Shown one piece after another: positions 1 through 9,094 of a DNA stretch of 64,000 nucleotides (positions within the stretch are counted from its first letter, which is position 1; every line of letters begins with the position of its first letter). A program made the position numbers and the translations under genes. The stretch is from a candidate division KSB1 bacterium (GTDB taxonomy: Bacteria; Zhuqueibacterota; Zhuqueibacteria; Zhuqueibacterales; Zhuqueibacteraceae), in the NCBI GenBank assembly GCA_034506175.1, contig JAPDQB010000015.1, positions 1-64,000 of the forward strand. The letters are read 5' to 3'. The notes beneath the pieces were generated by a model, which did not search any database, was not told where the DNA came from, and saw nothing but the letters and a program-made list of their open reading frames with translations.

Positions 1-51
1 GTTGTTCAAAAAAATCATCCTGATAAATTCTAAAGCAACCCGAGCGCAATT

Positions 52-160
52 CCATTTTCATCATTATGAGTGCCGCCCGGCATGGGCAATTACCACGAAA
101 ATGTCGTAGCGCAGGCTTCCTGCCTGCCTTCGTTTGCAGGCTGGAAGCCTGCATGACGTT
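52..160 (+). repeat. Dispersed intergenic repeat, family B, copy 1
   Basis: This block shares the string GTGCCGCCCGGCATGGGC, followed by a CAATTACCACGAAAATG-type segment, with two copies near 26472-26673. It ends in an inverted repeat with 17-base arms (111-127 and 136-152) that differ at one position, so it can form a long hairpin. It lies downstream of the leftward mutase gene and may act as its terminator; that role is inferred. The rest of positions 1-224 holds no recognisable gene. Confidence 0.6.
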
Positions 161-224
161 CTTATAATTTTTTTTCCTAAGGCACGCGGGCCGGCTTGCC
201 AGCTTGCGTGCTTGCAGACTTGCG

Positions 225-1802
225 TCACTGCGGCGGCTGATGCACGCCAAAAACCTTGCGCAGCGAATCTGAAATTTCACCGAGGGTAACGAAATTTTCG
301 ACGCAAGTAATGATATAGGGCATCAAATTTTCTTTGTCGGCTGCGGCTTTTTCAAGCTGCTGGCGTAATTCGCTTACGCGCATGTTATCCCGCCGCCGGC
401 GCAAATCGCGCAGCCGCGCCGTTTGCTCGTCGCGCACCGCCGGGTCGACGCGGAGCAAATTCATCCTGGTTTCTTCCTGCGTCTGAAAAGCGTTGACGCC
501 GACAATGATTTTGTCGCCGCGCTCGATGGCTTTTTGATATTCATAAGCACGTTGAGCGATTTCTTGCTGAAAGAAGCCGCGCTCGATGGCGCGCAGGGCG
601 CCGCCCATGGCTTCGATTTTATCGAGATATTCTTGCGCGCGCTTTTCAATCTCGTTCGTGAGCTGCTCGACGAAGAAACTTCCTGCCAACGGATCAGCCG
701 TGGCGGTCACGCCGCTTTCATGGGCGATGATCTGCTGTGTCCGCAAGGCAATACGCACGGATTCTTCGCTCGGCAAAGCCAGCGCCTCGTCGCACGAGTT
801 GGTGTGCAGCGATTGCGTGCCGCCGAGAACGGCGGCGAGCGCTTGCAGTGTCACGCGCACGACGTTGTTATCCGGCTGCTGCGCCGTGAGCGTGCTGCCG
901 GCGGTTTGTGAGTGAAAACGCAGCATCATGGCGCGCGGGTTCTTCGCGCCGAATTTCTCGTGCATGATTTTCGCCCACAACCGGCGGGCCGCGCGAAACT
1001 TGGCGATCTCCTCAAAAAAGTTGTTGTGGCTGTTAAAAAAGAAGGACAGCCGTTGGCCAAATTCATCGACCTCCAAGCCGCGCTGGACGGCGGCGCGAAC
1101 GTATTCCATTGCATTCGCAAAGGTGAACGCCACTTCCTGCACCGCATCCGAGCCGGCCTCGCGAATGTGATAGCCGCTGATCGAGATGAAGTTCCACTTC
1201 GGCACGTGTTTGGTGCAATACTCGAACACGTCGGTGACCAGCCGCATCGATCCGGCGGGCGGATAAATATAGGTGGCGCGGGCGATGTACTCTTTCAAAA
1301 TGTCGTTCTGCACGGTGCCGCTGATTTCGCGCAAATCCGCGCCCTGCTTTTTGGCGATGGCAATGTAAAGTGCAAGCAAAATCGGCGCGGTGGCGTTGAT
1401 CGTCATCGAAGTCGTAATGTCCTGCAAACGAATGCCGTCAAACAACACTTCCATGTCTTCGAGGCTGCTGATGGCGACGCCGACTTTGCCCACCTCACCT
1501 TCGGCAAACGGATGGTCGGAATCGTAGCCCATTTGCGTCGGCAGGTCAAACGCCACCGACAGCCCGGTTTGGCCCTGCGACAACAGATAACGAAACCGCG
1601 CATTCGTCTCTCGCGCTGAAGCGAAACCACTGTACTGGCGCATCGTCCACAAGCGGCTGCGATACATGTCGGCGTAAATGCCGCGCAGAAACGGAAACTC
1701 GCCGGGCTTCTGCTCGCCGTTAAAATCACCTGGCAAATCAGCCGCGGTGTAGAAATTTTTTATTTCAATCCCGGCATCCGTGGCAAATTTGGCATTGGAC
1801 AT
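225..1802 (-). CDS. Methylmalonyl-CoA mutase, large (catalytic) chain
   Basis: Coenzyme-B12-dependent mutase that interconverts methylmalonyl-CoA and succinyl-CoA in propionate metabolism. The protein is about 525 residues and contains only the catalytic TIM-barrel half. It has no C-terminal cobalamin-binding domain, so a separate small B12 subunit must lie elsewhere. Tyr57 in RQYSGF, Arg175 in ARATYIYPP and His212 in SGYHIREAG match the substrate and cofactor residues of true methylmalonyl-CoA mutases; isobutyryl-CoA mutases usually carry Phe and Gln at the first two sites. A Met at 1904 would add 34 residues unlike the family, so the Met at 1802 (MSNAKF, weak AAGAG upstream) is preferred. 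The nearest upstream gene on this strand is the xerD unit. Confidence 0.93.
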   Translation of the reverse strand: MSNAKFATDAGIEIKNFYTAADLPGDFNGEQKPGEFPFLRGIYADMYRSRLWTMRQYSGFASARETNARFRYLLSQGQTGLSVAFDLPTQMGYDSDHPFAEGEVGKVGVAISSLEDMEVLFDGIRLQDITTSMTINATAPILLALYIAIAKKQGADLREISGTVQNDILKEYIARATYIYPPAGSMRLVTDVFEYCTKHVPKWNFISISGYHIREAGSDAVQEVAFTFANAMEYVRAAVQRGLEVDEFGQRLSFFFNSHNNFFEEIAKFRAARRLWAKIMHEKFGAKNPRAMMLRFHSQTAGSTLTAQQPDNNVVRVTLQALAAVLGGTQSLHTNSCDEALALPSEESVRIALRTQQIIAHESGVTATADPLAGSFFVEQLTNEIEKRAQEYLDKIEAMGGALRAIERGFFQQEIAQRAYEYQKAIERGDKIIVGVNAFQTQEETRMNLLRVDPAVRDEQTARLRDLRRRRDNMRVSELRQQLEKAAADKENLMPYIITCVENFVTLGEISDSLRKVFGVHQPPQ

Positions 1803-1897
1803 GGTCTTTTGCTCTTTTAGGGTATCCGGATTTTTCGAATCGTCCGGATGGTTAATGCGTGTTGATTTGCGCCATGGCAGATTTAAAACAACCTGAC

Positions 1898-2032
1898 TCA
1901 ACAAACCCGATGCTGGAAAATCTTTTCGTATGAGAATTTTGCGATTTTCTCTTCGATCGCCTTGCTTGCACGCGCGAAGAGTCGGGCGATCTTTGCGCCA
2001 AACTGCTTGCCGTCTTCTATTTCTTTACGCAT
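1898..2032 (-). CDS. Possible 44-residue protein overlapping the xerD stop
   Basis: A short reading frame starts at an ATG inside the last codons of the xerD-like gene (ATGCGTAA, eight-base overlap) and runs to a TGA. The product is rich in Lys, Ala and Ile and looks mainly helical ([19 protein letters not shown]...). The overlap would allow translational coupling. I do not recognise a family and the frame could be chance, so this is a low-confidence call. Confidence 0.25.
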   Translation of the reverse strand: MRKEIEDGKQFGAKIARLFARASKAIEEKIAKFSYEKIFQHRVC

Positions 2033-2972
2033 CGTTTATTGCATCATGGGTTTTGGCCTTTGCCGCAAACCCCTGCTCGCGCGGGTGAAATTGGCGATGC
2101 ACTTCCTTCAAATAGGCGCGGTCGAGATGCGTGTAAATCTGCGTCGTGGTCAAATTCGCGTGTCCGAGCATTTCCTGCACCGCGCGCAAATCGGCGCCGC
2201 CTTCGAGCAGATGCGTGGCGAAAGAATGCCGCAGCGTGTGCGGCGAAGCATGTTTTTTAAAATTCGCTTGATCGAGATACCGGCGAAGAATTTTCCAAAA
2301 TCCCATGCGCGACAGCTTGCCGCCGCGGCCGTTGAGAAAAACTATACTCTCGGTGCGGCGCCCGCGCGTTAAAGCCGGACGCACATTTTCGATATATTTG
2401 ATGAGCCAGTAAACCGCCACGTCGCCGATCGGTGCCAGCCGTTCTTTCGAGCCTTTGCCAAAAATTCGCACGAAGCGCTCGTCGAGAAACAGATCGTCGA
2501 GCTTGACGCCGATGATTTCCGAAACTCGGGCGCCGGTGGCATAACCGAACTCCAGCAGGGCGCGGTCGCGCAAACCCAGCGGCGTGCTCACCTCCGGCTG
2601 CGCCAGAAGTTGTTCGATTTCCTGAATGCTCAAAACGTTGGGAAGTTTTTGCGCGCGCCGCGGCAGCGTCGTGGCAACGGTGGGGTCATTTTCGCAATAG
2701 CGCTCGCCGATGAGATAGCGATGAAACATGCGGATGGCGGAGAGTTGGCGGGCAACGCTGGCCGCCGCATATTCAGCGAGAACCAATTCACTTAAAAATT
2801 GGCGGACATGTTGGGCGGTGATTTGCGCCGGGCGGTTGATTTCCTGCTCGCTGAGAAATTGCACATACCGCCGCAAATCAAAACCATACGACTCAACCGT
2901 GTTTTGAGCCACATTTTTTTCGGCGCGTAAATAATCGAGAAATTCCTCGGCATAGAGTTGTATGACACGCAT
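2025..2972 (-). CDS. xerD: Tyrosine recombinase, XerD-like
   Basis: Site-specific recombinase of 315 residues that would resolve chromosome dimers at dif with a XerC partner in the cytoplasm. The N-terminal SAM-like core-binding domain spans about residues 1-100 and the catalytic domain about 110-300. The full catalytic set is visible: Arg149 (GARVSE), Lys173 (GKGSKE), His245 and Arg248 (HTLRHSF), His271 (LGHANL) and Tyr280 (IYTHLD). Length and layout match XerC/XerD. XerD is chosen over XerC on general similarity, which is not decisive. The start overlaps the stop of the upstream 165-residue gene as TAATG, so the two are probably translated together. Confidence 0.9.
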   Translation of the reverse strand: MRVIQLYAEEFLDYLRAEKNVAQNTVESYGFDLRRYVQFLSEQEINRPAQITAQHVRQFLSELVLAEYAAASVARQLSAIRMFHRYLIGERYCENDPTVATTLPRRAQKLPNVLSIQEIEQLLAQPEVSTPLGLRDRALLEFGYATGARVSEIIGVKLDDLFLDERFVRIFGKGSKERLAPIGDVAVYWLIKYIENVRPALTRGRRTESIVFLNGRGGKLSRMGFWKILRRYLDQANFKKHASPHTLRHSFATHLLEGGADLRAVQEMLGHANLTTTQIYTHLDRAYLKEVHRQFHPREQGFAAKAKTHDAINDA

Positions 2973-3469
2973 TACATCTTACGTTTTTGCGTTTTACTTT
3001 TGCCCGGTGTGTTCTGAGTTTTTCCTTTGTTGTTTTCGGGCAGCAGTGTTTCCGCGAGCGACAGGGCGATGCCGGCGGACATCAGCTCCGGGCTCAGGCT
3101 GGTGAAGTCGCCGGATAGCACTTTGCTATCGACGTTCGCGAAAAGCGAGCAGCCGGTTTCCTTCTCGACTATCAGCCCGGAAATTTTGCCGTAATGCTCG
3201 GCGATGAACGTCACTTCGCCGAGCATTTTGCTCACGACGAAGCCGGTGCAAAAATGCAATTGCAAATGCGCCGTCGGCGTGAAAACGGAAATCAGATTGC
3301 CCGGTTGTTTGTCGTTTTTGTCGAGATAGATTTCCGGATAAATCTCGATGGCGAGCCGGCGTCCGGCCTCGGGATTTTCCAGCACCAACCGGTAATTGTT
3401 GCCCCGATGCTTGACCTCGGCGCCCAACACCGCCGCGATTTTTTCGACGTCCCGCTCGGAAAATAACAC
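2972..3469 (-). CDS. Hypothetical protein, 165 residues, coupled to xerD
   Basis: I do not recognise a family. The protein is soluble, with no signal peptide or membrane segment. It has a mixed alpha/beta body (residues 1-140, with stretches such as RRLAIEIYPEIYLDKND) and a basic, Lys/Gln/Asn-rich tail from about residue 142. Its TAA stop shares a base with the xerD ATG (TAATG), which suggests translational coupling. Nothing in the sequence shows a catalytic motif. A role linked to the recombinase is only inferred from position. Confidence 0.7.
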   Translation of the reverse strand: MLFSERDVEKIAAVLGAEVKHRGNNYRLVLENPEAGRRLAIEIYPEIYLDKNDKQPGNLISVFTPTAHLQLHFCTGFVVSKMLGEVTFIAEHYGKISGLIVEKETGCSLFANVDSKVLSGDFTSLSPELMSAGIALSLAETLLPENNKGKTQNTPGKSKTQKRKM

Positions 3470-3498
3470 AATCCAACCTCGTTGATTTAAAGATAGAA

Positions 3499-3567
3499 AA
3501 CCCCGCTTCGCCTCCCGATTTTCCTTCCAAAATAAATAAAAGGAATATCGGAAAAACCAGCGGGGTT
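3499..3567 (-). terminator. Possible terminator after the cold-shock gene
   Basis: On the minus strand AACCCCGCT is mirrored 50 bases later by AGCGGGGTT, followed by TTCTATCTTT. Inner segments (CCGAT/ATCGG and TTCC/GGAA) can extend the stem. It begins just downstream of the cold-shock stop codon. The long inner loop makes this less certain than a simple hairpin. Confidence 0.45.
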
Positions 3568-3592
3568 CATTTTGTCCTCCTAAAAAACCGTG

Positions 3593-3796
3593 CTACAGCT
3601 TGACGACCTTCGTCGCTTGCAATCCCTTTTCGCCTCTCACAAACTCAAACTCGACTTCTGCGCCTTCCGGAAGCGTTTTGAAGCCTTCCATTTGGATTGT
3701 GGAGAAATGAACAAACACATCCTCCTGTCCATCCGGTTGTTCAATAAATCCGTATCCCTTGTTTTCATTGAACCACTTGACACGACCTCTCGCCAT
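3593..3796 (-). CDS. Cold-shock domain protein (CspA family)
   Basis: Single-stranded nucleic-acid-binding OB-fold protein of 67 residues that acts as an RNA chaperone in the cytoplasm. It starts [19 protein letters not shown], carrying the RNP1-type KGYGFI motif at about residues 13-18 and the RNP2-type VFVHF at about 27-31. Length is typical for the family. A strong ribosome-binding site (AAGGAGG, about 9 bases ahead of the ATG) decides the start. A near-consensus sigma-70 promoter at 3893-3921 leaves a leader of roughly 90 bases, which is common for cold-shock genes and could carry temperature-responsive structure. Confidence 0.96.
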   Translation of the reverse strand: MARGRVKWFNENKGYGFIEQPDGQEDVFVHFSTIQMEGFKTLPEGAEVEFEFVRGEKGLQATKVVKL

Positions 3797-3892
3797 ACTT
3801 CTGAAACCTCCTTAAAATGATGCAGCGGAACTTGCCTCGCCTCAACCAACTTTTCAAAGGGAGCACAAATTGCGCCAGTTCAAAACTGTGGC

Positions 3893-3921
3893 AATATATA
3901 CAGTTTTTTCAACTTTGTCAA
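3893..3921 (-). promoter_or_regulatory. Sigma-70 promoter of the cold-shock gene
   Basis: On the minus strand TTGACA (3916-3921) is separated by 17 bases from TATATT (3893-3898). The -35 box is perfect and the -10 differs from consensus at one base. Transcription would start near 3886, giving a leader of about 90 bases before the ATG at 3796. The promoter sits just past the stop codon of nadC. Confidence 0.8.
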
Positions 3922-3929
3922 GCTCTATT

Positions 3930-4820
3930 TTATTTTGATGATTCTGCGAGCAACAAAGAGAAATCCATCGCCGGCGCCGAATGTGTCAACGCGCCGATGG
4001 AGATATAATCAACGCCGGCGGCAGCAATGGCGGCGACGTTTTCCAGATTCACATTTCCCGAAGCTTCCAACACAGCCCGGCCGCCAACCAGTTTCGCGGC
4101 TTTTTTTATCTCGCTGATCGCCATGTTATCCAGCATGATGTGTTTAACGCCGAGTCGCAGGCATTCTTCAACTTCGGCCAGTGTCTTGGTCTCAACTTCC
4201 AAAGGCCATTGGCGCCCGTGACGCTGGGCGAACTCACGGCATTGGCGAACGGCTGCGGCAATACTGCCGGCGGCAGCAATGTGATTCTCTTTGATTAAAA
4301 ACATATCGTGAAGCCCGAGCCGGTGATTGTAACCGCCGCCGCATTGCACGGCATATTTTTCCAACACGCGCCAGCCCGGCGTGGTTTTGCGCGTGTCGAG
4401 AATGTTGGCTCTGGTGCCGGCGACGGCATCAACAAATTTTTTTGTGAACGTCGCAATGCCGGAAAGACGCTGGAGAAAATTCAACGCCACGCGCTCGCCG
4501 GAAAGAATCGACGCCGTCGAGCCGTGCAGACGCACGACTTCCTGCCGCGGCGTGATCGTCTCCTTGTCCTGCGTGCGCAAGTTAACTTGCACCGGCGGGT
4601 CAACTTTGGCAAAAACGCGCGCCAAAATATTCAATCCTGCGGCCACGCCGGCTGACTTGGCAATAATCACCGCCTGGCCTGTTTTCGTTTGCGCCTCGGC
4701 AAAAACAGCTTGCGTTGTAATATCGCCAATTTCGCCAAAATCTTCGGCGAAGGCCAATTCAATCAGATGTTCTGCTGTTGCAAAAACGTCTTGCGCCAGA
4801 TCGAAAATTTGTAACATCAT
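3930..4820 (-). CDS. nadC: Nicotinate-nucleotide pyrophosphorylase (carboxylating)
   Basis: Quinolinate phosphoribosyltransferase: quinolinate plus PRPP gives nicotinate mononucleotide, CO2 and pyrophosphate in de novo NAD synthesis. The 296-residue protein has the N-terminal domain with FGEIGDITTQAV and the C-terminal open alpha/beta barrel with RLSGIATFT, LDTRKTTPGWR, GGGYNHRLGL, KENHI, VEVETKTLAE and HIMLDNM, all hallmark NadC segments carrying the substrate-binding Arg and Lys residues. Two Met codons in tandem open the frame (4820 and 4817), so the start is uncertain by one codon. No nadA or nadB neighbour is present. The next gene upstream is divergent, with a dispersed repeat in between. 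Confidence 0.96.
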   Translation of the reverse strand: MMLQIFDLAQDVFATAEHLIELAFAEDFGEIGDITTQAVFAEAQTKTGQAVIIAKSAGVAAGLNILARVFAKVDPPVQVNLRTQDKETITPRQEVVRLHGSTASILSGERVALNFLQRLSGIATFTKKFVDAVAGTRANILDTRKTTPGWRVLEKYAVQCGGGYNHRLGLHDMFLIKENHIAAAGSIAAAVRQCREFAQRHGRQWPLEVETKTLAEVEECLRLGVKHIMLDNMAISEIKKAAKLVGGRAVLEASGNVNLENVAAIAAAGVDYISIGALTHSAPAMDFSLLLAESSK

Positions 4821-4927
4821 TTTTCTCCGTCAATCTGTTGAAGCTACGCTGCGTGCCAATAAAAAGCAAGGTTGGAGTTTTGCAGCTTGACTTTTTAAAA
4901 GTTGCTATGTACTTTTTTACATGTCCT

Positions 4928-5085
4928 GCCCAACGCGGACAAGACGCAACCAAAAAGATTTACACGTTCACAGAAAAGAAACTCTCACCGAAGTGACTTT
5001 TTTCTGTGAGCATTCCAATTCTGTGAGCCAAGAGTCTTTGCTTTTTTTGTAAAGACATCACTTGTAACAGACTAATTGCAACATT
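4928..5085 (+). repeat. Dispersed intergenic repeat, family A, copy 1
   Basis: About 155 bases shared with 50027-50177 and, in shorter form, 18213-18325. Common landmarks in order are CCAACGCGGAC, AACCAAAAAG, TTCACAGAAA, TTTTTTCTGTGAG, TTCTGTGAGCCA, GTCTTTGCTTTTT and CTTGTAACAGA. The CACAGAAA/TTTCTGTG segments are inverted and could pair. It fills the divergent region between nadC and the amidohydrolase. Confidence 0.75.
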
Positions 5086-5147
5086 GCCCATGTTCGACAT
5101 CGAAGTGAAGCTTGCGATTACAACATAATTTTCGACGAAAGTTTTTC

Positions 5148-6866
5148 ATGGAAGCAACAAACCGTCGCTGGCAGCTGCTCATTGCGGCGTTGTCTATGTT
5201 ATGGCTTTCGTGCTCGGCCGAGCAAGCCGATGGTCCGAGGCCGTCTGATTTGGTGTTGCGCAACGGCGCGATTTACACGATGAACGCGGCGCGCGAGTGG
5301 GCCGAGGCCGTTGCCGTCGATGGCGGCCGCATCGTTTATGTCGGCACGGACAGCGCCGTGAAAAAATGGATCGGCGGCCGCACCCAAGTCGTCGATCTGC
5401 AAGGGAAAATGGTGCTGCCGGGTTTTCACGATTCGCATGTGCATCCCTTAAGTGGCGGCCTCGAGCTGGGCGAATGCAATCTCAACGGGCTTGAGACGCA
5501 AGAACAAATTTTGGAAGCCATTCGCCGCTTTGCCCAGCAGAATCCGGCCGCGTCGTGGATTCGCGGCGGCGGCTGGGACTTGCCGATTTTTCCCAACGCC
5601 AATCCGCACAAATCGCTTCTCGATCAAATCGTTTCCGACCGTCCGGTTTATCTCTCAGCCGCCGATGGTCATTCGGTTTGGGTAAATTCCACGGCGCTGC
5701 AAATTGCCGGCATCACGAAGGAGACGCCCGATACGCCGAATGGTCGCATTGAGCGCGATCCCCAAACCGGCGAGCCGACCGGAACCTTGCGCGAAGATGC
5801 CGCTCGCCTGGTCGCACAACATTTGCCGGAATATAAAAGAGAAGATTATGTCAATGGGCTGCGCCGTGGTTTGGAAATGGCCAATCGTTTCGGCATCACC
5901 TCGCTGCAAGAAGCCAGCGCCGATTCCAATGATCTGGAGGCCTATCTCGAGCTTGACCGGCGCGGTGAATTGACGGCGCGTGTGGTGGCGGCGATCGACA
6001 TCAATCCGGCGCAGGGCATCGCGCAAATTCCGCGTTTGGTTGCGCTGCGAAAAAAATTTCACGGCAAGCGGCTGCGCGCTAACGCGGTCAAGATTTTTGC
6101 CGACGGCGTCATCGAAGCGCGGACGGCGGCGGTGCTGAAGCCTTATCTGGATTATGGCGACCTGGGCAAGGCTAATTTCGAAGCCGGGGCGTTAAAGACA
6201 TTGGTGACGGCGCTGGATAGTGCGGGTTTTCAAATTCATATTCACGCGATCGGCGACCGCGGCATTCGCATGGCGCTTGACGCCTATCAGGCCGCACGAG
6301 AGAAAAACGGCAGCCGCGATTCACGACATCATATCGCGCATCTCGAGTTAATCGATCCCGAAGACATACCGCGTTTTCGACGGCTCGGTGTCGTCGCGAA
6401 TTTTCAATCATTGTGGGCTTACGCAGACAAATACATTACCGATTTGACGGAGCCAGCACTGGGACCGGCGCGCTCGCGCTGGCTCTATCCCATTGCGAGC
6501 GTCATGAAAACCGGCGCGGTCGTGGCCGGCGGCAGTGATTGGTCGGTTTCGTCGATGAACCCGCTCGCCGCGATGCAGGTCGCCGTGACGCGCCGCGGCT
6601 TGGCAGACAGCACCGGCGCCGCCTGGCATCCCGAGGAATTGGTTGATCTGGCGCCGATGATCGCGGCATACACCATCAACGGCGCCTATGTCAATTTTGA
6701 AGAAAAAGAAACCGGCTCGATTGAAACCGGCAAGGCCGCGGATTTGATCGTGCTCGATCGCAATATTTTTGAAATTCCGGTGAACACGATTCATCGTGCA
6801 AAAGTTTTGTTGACATTATTGGATGGCAAGCAAGTTTATCGGGCGACGAGTTTTAACAACGAGTAA
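5148..6866 (+). CDS. Secreted or lipid-anchored amidohydrolase, YtcJ-like
   Basis: Metal-dependent hydrolase of the amidohydrolase superfamily, YtcJ-like branch, which cleaves amide-type bonds; the substrate is unknown. The start at 5148 gives a short basic N-terminus, a hydrophobic stretch and LWLSC with Cys22, a plausible lipobox, so the protein is probably exported and lipid-anchored. A beta-strand subdomain (residues about 34-90) leads into the metal-binding HxH at His97/His99 (GFHDSHVHP). Further metal-site segments are HIHAIGDRG, the HHIAHLELI region and GSDWSVS near the C-terminus. At about 572 residues it has the usual length for this branch. The gene stands alone; the divergent neighbour is nadC. 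Confidence 0.88.
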   Translation: MEATNRRWQLLIAALSMLWLSCSAEQADGPRPSDLVLRNGAIYTMNAAREWAEAVAVDGGRIVYVGTDSAVKKWIGGRTQVVDLQGKMVLPGFHDSHVHPLSGGLELGECNLNGLETQEQILEAIRRFAQQNPAASWIRGGGWDLPIFPNANPHKSLLDQIVSDRPVYLSAADGHSVWVNSTALQIAGITKETPDTPNGRIERDPQTGEPTGTLREDAARLVAQHLPEYKREDYVNGLRRGLEMANRFGITSLQEASADSNDLEAYLELDRRGELTARVVAAIDINPAQGIAQIPRLVALRKKFHGKRLRANAVKIFADGVIEARTAAVLKPYLDYGDLGKANFEAGALKTLVTALDSAGFQIHIHAIGDRGIRMALDAYQAAREKNGSRDSRHHIAHLELIDPEDIPRFRRLGVVANFQSLWAYADKYITDLTEPALGPARSRWLYPIASVMKTGAVVAGGSDWSVSSMNPLAAMQVAVTRRGLADSTGAAWHPEELVDLAPMIAAYTINGAYVNFEEKETGSIETGKAADLIVLDRNIFEIPVNTIHRAKVLLTLLDGKQVYRATSFNNE

Positions 6867-7211
6867 AAAATTGGTTCAGTATGAACTGCGGGAGGGCGGA
6901 ATAAACTTGCTGTACGCTCGATCACCGGAATTCAAGTAAAAAATCAGCATACCGCATGGGTGACAAAGCAGATAATTTCACCTTCGACAAGACGTTATCG
7001 CTGCAAAAGTAACGTTGATTTTACATAGAGCTAACATTGTCATGACAACGAAACGGTTTTGGTTTCGTATATTAGTAAAGTTTAGCCATCACTTCTTTCG
7101 ATCATCAGGCATTTTTATCAATCGAATGCCCACAAGGCGGAAGCGTGATGCTGCAAATTTACGCACGAATGCGAGCAGGATCGTAGCATTAAATTGAGAA
7201 GGGACATTGTC
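6867..7211. other. Non-coding gap
   Basis: These 345 bases carry no convincing gene. A 60-codon frame at 7015-7197 has no family features. The motif ACATTGTCATGAC occurs twice (about 7034 and 7204), the second time across the start of the STAS gene; with only two copies I attach no meaning to it. Confidence 0.5.
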
Positions 7212-7670
7212 ATGACTGAGATCAAAAAATCACTGGCCGCAGAAAACACCCCGCTGAGGGCAACGGTCGCTGCGACGTTGAATTTTAACCGGCAGGTGAA
7301 GCATGTCGAGGTCAGGCTGGAGGGCTCGTTTTTTAGCGAGCACACTGAAGCCTTGCGTGATTTTCTGCAAAATCTCTGCTATTTTCGCGGAACAAAATGG
7401 ACGCTGGATTTGGAAAATTTGGAGGTGATCAGCTTGCGCGCCTCAAAAGTGCTGGTGAAATTTGCCCAGGTCATTCGCCGGCGCGGTTACGAGATCGAGA
7501 TCACCAGCATTAAACCCGCCATGCTCGCCACCTTTATGGATTTGGGTATGCAGAAACACTTTGGCTGGAAATTTTTAAAGCGCCAAACAAAACCTCCTGC
7601 GCATTTTCCCAAACGGAAATTATCCAAGTTCACCAGCGCCGAGGAGATGTTCGCCGAAGAGATGTTGTAA
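7212..7670 (+). CDS. STAS-domain protein (anti-sigma-factor antagonist type)
   Basis: A cytoplasmic protein of about 152 residues whose central part (about residues 25-115) has the STAS pattern: a strand with VEVRLEGSF, a helix EALRDFLQNL, a strand WTLDLENLEVIS, a helix ASKVLVKFAQVIRR, then YEIEITSI and a final helix ending GMQKHF. STAS proteins relay partner-switching signals. The usual phosphorylatable Ser would fall in EVISLRASK, where Ser is present, but alignment is needed. The C-terminal 35 residues are basic then acidic and not typical. ATG at 7212 has AGAAGGGA upstream and is preferred over the Met at 7194. No kinase or phosphatase partner lies nearby. Confidence 0.72.
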   Translation: MTEIKKSLAAENTPLRATVAATLNFNRQVKHVEVRLEGSFFSEHTEALRDFLQNLCYFRGTKWTLDLENLEVISLRASKVLVKFAQVIRRRGYEIEITSIKPAMLATFMDLGMQKHFGWKFLKRQTKPPAHFPKRKLSKFTSAEEMFAEEML

Positions 7671-7762
7671 GGTCTAAAATGCAAACCTCAGCGCTTTTGC
7701 TCATGGCGTTTTGATCGAGCTGAAAGGCGTGCAAGGGGGGAATGACCCAGCTTTTCGCCTGC

Positions 7763-8881
7763 CTAAAAAAATCGGCTCATCAAATCGCCGATCACATATC
7801 CCACCGCGGCCACGCCGAGGCCGACGATGAACATATCGAAGCCGCTGCGCCAAACGCCGCGCCCGGTGAAGAAACTGCGCGCCGCGCCGACGCCGAAATG
7901 TGCCAGCATGCTCACGGCAAATGAAACCCAAATCGCAACGCCAAAGTCAAACGTGAAAAATGGCAGCACAGGAATACCAGCGCCGAACGCCGTGGCCAAA
8001 CCGGTGATCACGCCGTCTTGCAATGGCGACAACGCCGCCGGCGAAATTTCCAATTCTTCACGAATTTTTTCCTGCAGCATTTGCTCGGGACTCGCCAGCA
8101 TCTGATTCGCCATTTCCTGGGCGCGCGCGGCGCTGAGGCCTTTGGCTTCGTAAATCAGCGCCAGCTCTTCGGCTTCAACCTCCGGCATCAGCCGAATCTC
8201 TTCACGCTCCAGCGCAATCTCGTGCGCGTAAACTTCGGCCTCGCTTTTGGCGGCGAGATACCCGCTGGAACCCATCGACAGCGCGTCAGCGATCATACCG
8301 GCGACGCCGGCAACCAGCAAGGCGTGTTCATTCACCGAAGCGCCGAGCACGCCGGCCACCAGGCCGAAGTTTGCCGTGAGACCATCGTTGAAACCGTAAA
8401 CGACGCTGCGCAACATGCCGCCGGAGCCGACCGCATGCCACGGCTCGCCGCTTTTGTCCAAAATTTTCGCCAGCGTGCCGGCATGATGCGCCGATTCGCG
8501 CGCGATCTCCGTCGCCATGTCGCGCGCCTGCGGCTGCGTCATCGCCGCCGCGAGCTTGAGATAATTTTTCACCTCGCGCGCTTCCTCGGCGAGCAAGCTC
8601 GGTGCGATAAAACTCGTTCCAAAACGTTTCGCCAGCCAACCCATCACCCTCGCCCGCGCCGAGGGCCTGGCGTCCGGCGCAATTTTTTCTCCGGCCTCGC
8701 GCAGCAAATTTTGCCACTGCCGAACATGCTTGTCTTCAACGATTGCCAGCCGCGAATAAATATCGCGCCGCGCCTCGTTTTTTTCCGCCGCCGCCAAATG
8801 GCGGTATAAATACGCCGCATCGATTTCATCTTGCAGATGATGCTTCCAATTGTCCATGTCGTTTGCTTGCGTCTCGTTCAT
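7763..8881 (-). CDS. Ferritin-like domain fused to VIT/CCC1 membrane domain (MbfA-like)
   Basis: Likely membrane iron (or manganese) exporter of about 372 residues. The N-terminal part (about 10-150) is a rubrerythrin-like four-helix domain with carboxylate and His ligands in DEIDAAYLYRHL, VEDKHVRQW and ARESAHHAG. The C-terminal part (about 155-372) is the VIT1/CCC1 fold, with GFNDGLTANFGLVAGV, GSSGYLAAKSE and several membrane helices. The architecture matches MbfA of alphaproteobacteria, which exports iron and protects against oxidative stress. Met at 8881 (MNETQ) is chosen because residues before it are not conserved; Met 9 is an alternative. The gene converges with the STAS gene and no terminator is obvious. 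Confidence 0.88.
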   Translation of the reverse strand: MNETQANDMDNWKHHLQDEIDAAYLYRHLAAAEKNEARRDIYSRLAIVEDKHVRQWQNLLREAGEKIAPDARPSARARVMGWLAKRFGTSFIAPSLLAEEAREVKNYLKLAAAMTQPQARDMATEIARESAHHAGTLAKILDKSGEPWHAVGSGGMLRSVVYGFNDGLTANFGLVAGVLGASVNEHALLVAGVAGMIADALSMGSSGYLAAKSEAEVYAHEIALEREEIRLMPEVEAEELALIYEAKGLSAARAQEMANQMLASPEQMLQEKIREELEISPAALSPLQDGVITGLATAFGAGIPVLPFFTFDFGVAIWVSFAVSMLAHFGVGAARSFFTGRGVWRSGFDMFIVGLGVAAVGYVIGDLMSRFF

Positions 8882-9003
8882 AATCAAAAACAGGTTTCGT
8901 GTTTCGTGAATTGCTGCGGCCGCTTGAAAATACAAAATTTCCCTTCGCGCGCCAAGACGAAAATTACATTCTTGATATTGACTCAAAGAAATATTATATT
9001 CAA

Positions 9004-9060
9004 GGCGAGTTCGGCATGCGCTTGAAAGATGACATTGTGATCACGGAAAAGGGATGTTAA
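9004..9060 (+). pseudogene. Possible tail fragment of an M24 aminopeptidase
   Basis: One frame reads GEFGMRLKDDIVITEKGC then stop, closely resembling the last residues of Xaa-Pro aminopeptidases (the G-x-R-x-E-D-x-x-x-V-T-E-x-G segment). No upstream catalytic part is present. At only 18 codons it could be chance, so this is a weak call for a gene fossil. Confidence 0.25.
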
Positions 9061-9094
9061 CTGCTGACGGTGCGGATGGAGGGGATTGAGCCGA

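Noticed and set aside
7015..7197. 60-codon frame ahead of the STAS gene
   Set aside because: No family features, a weak start context, and it ends just before the well-supported STAS start.
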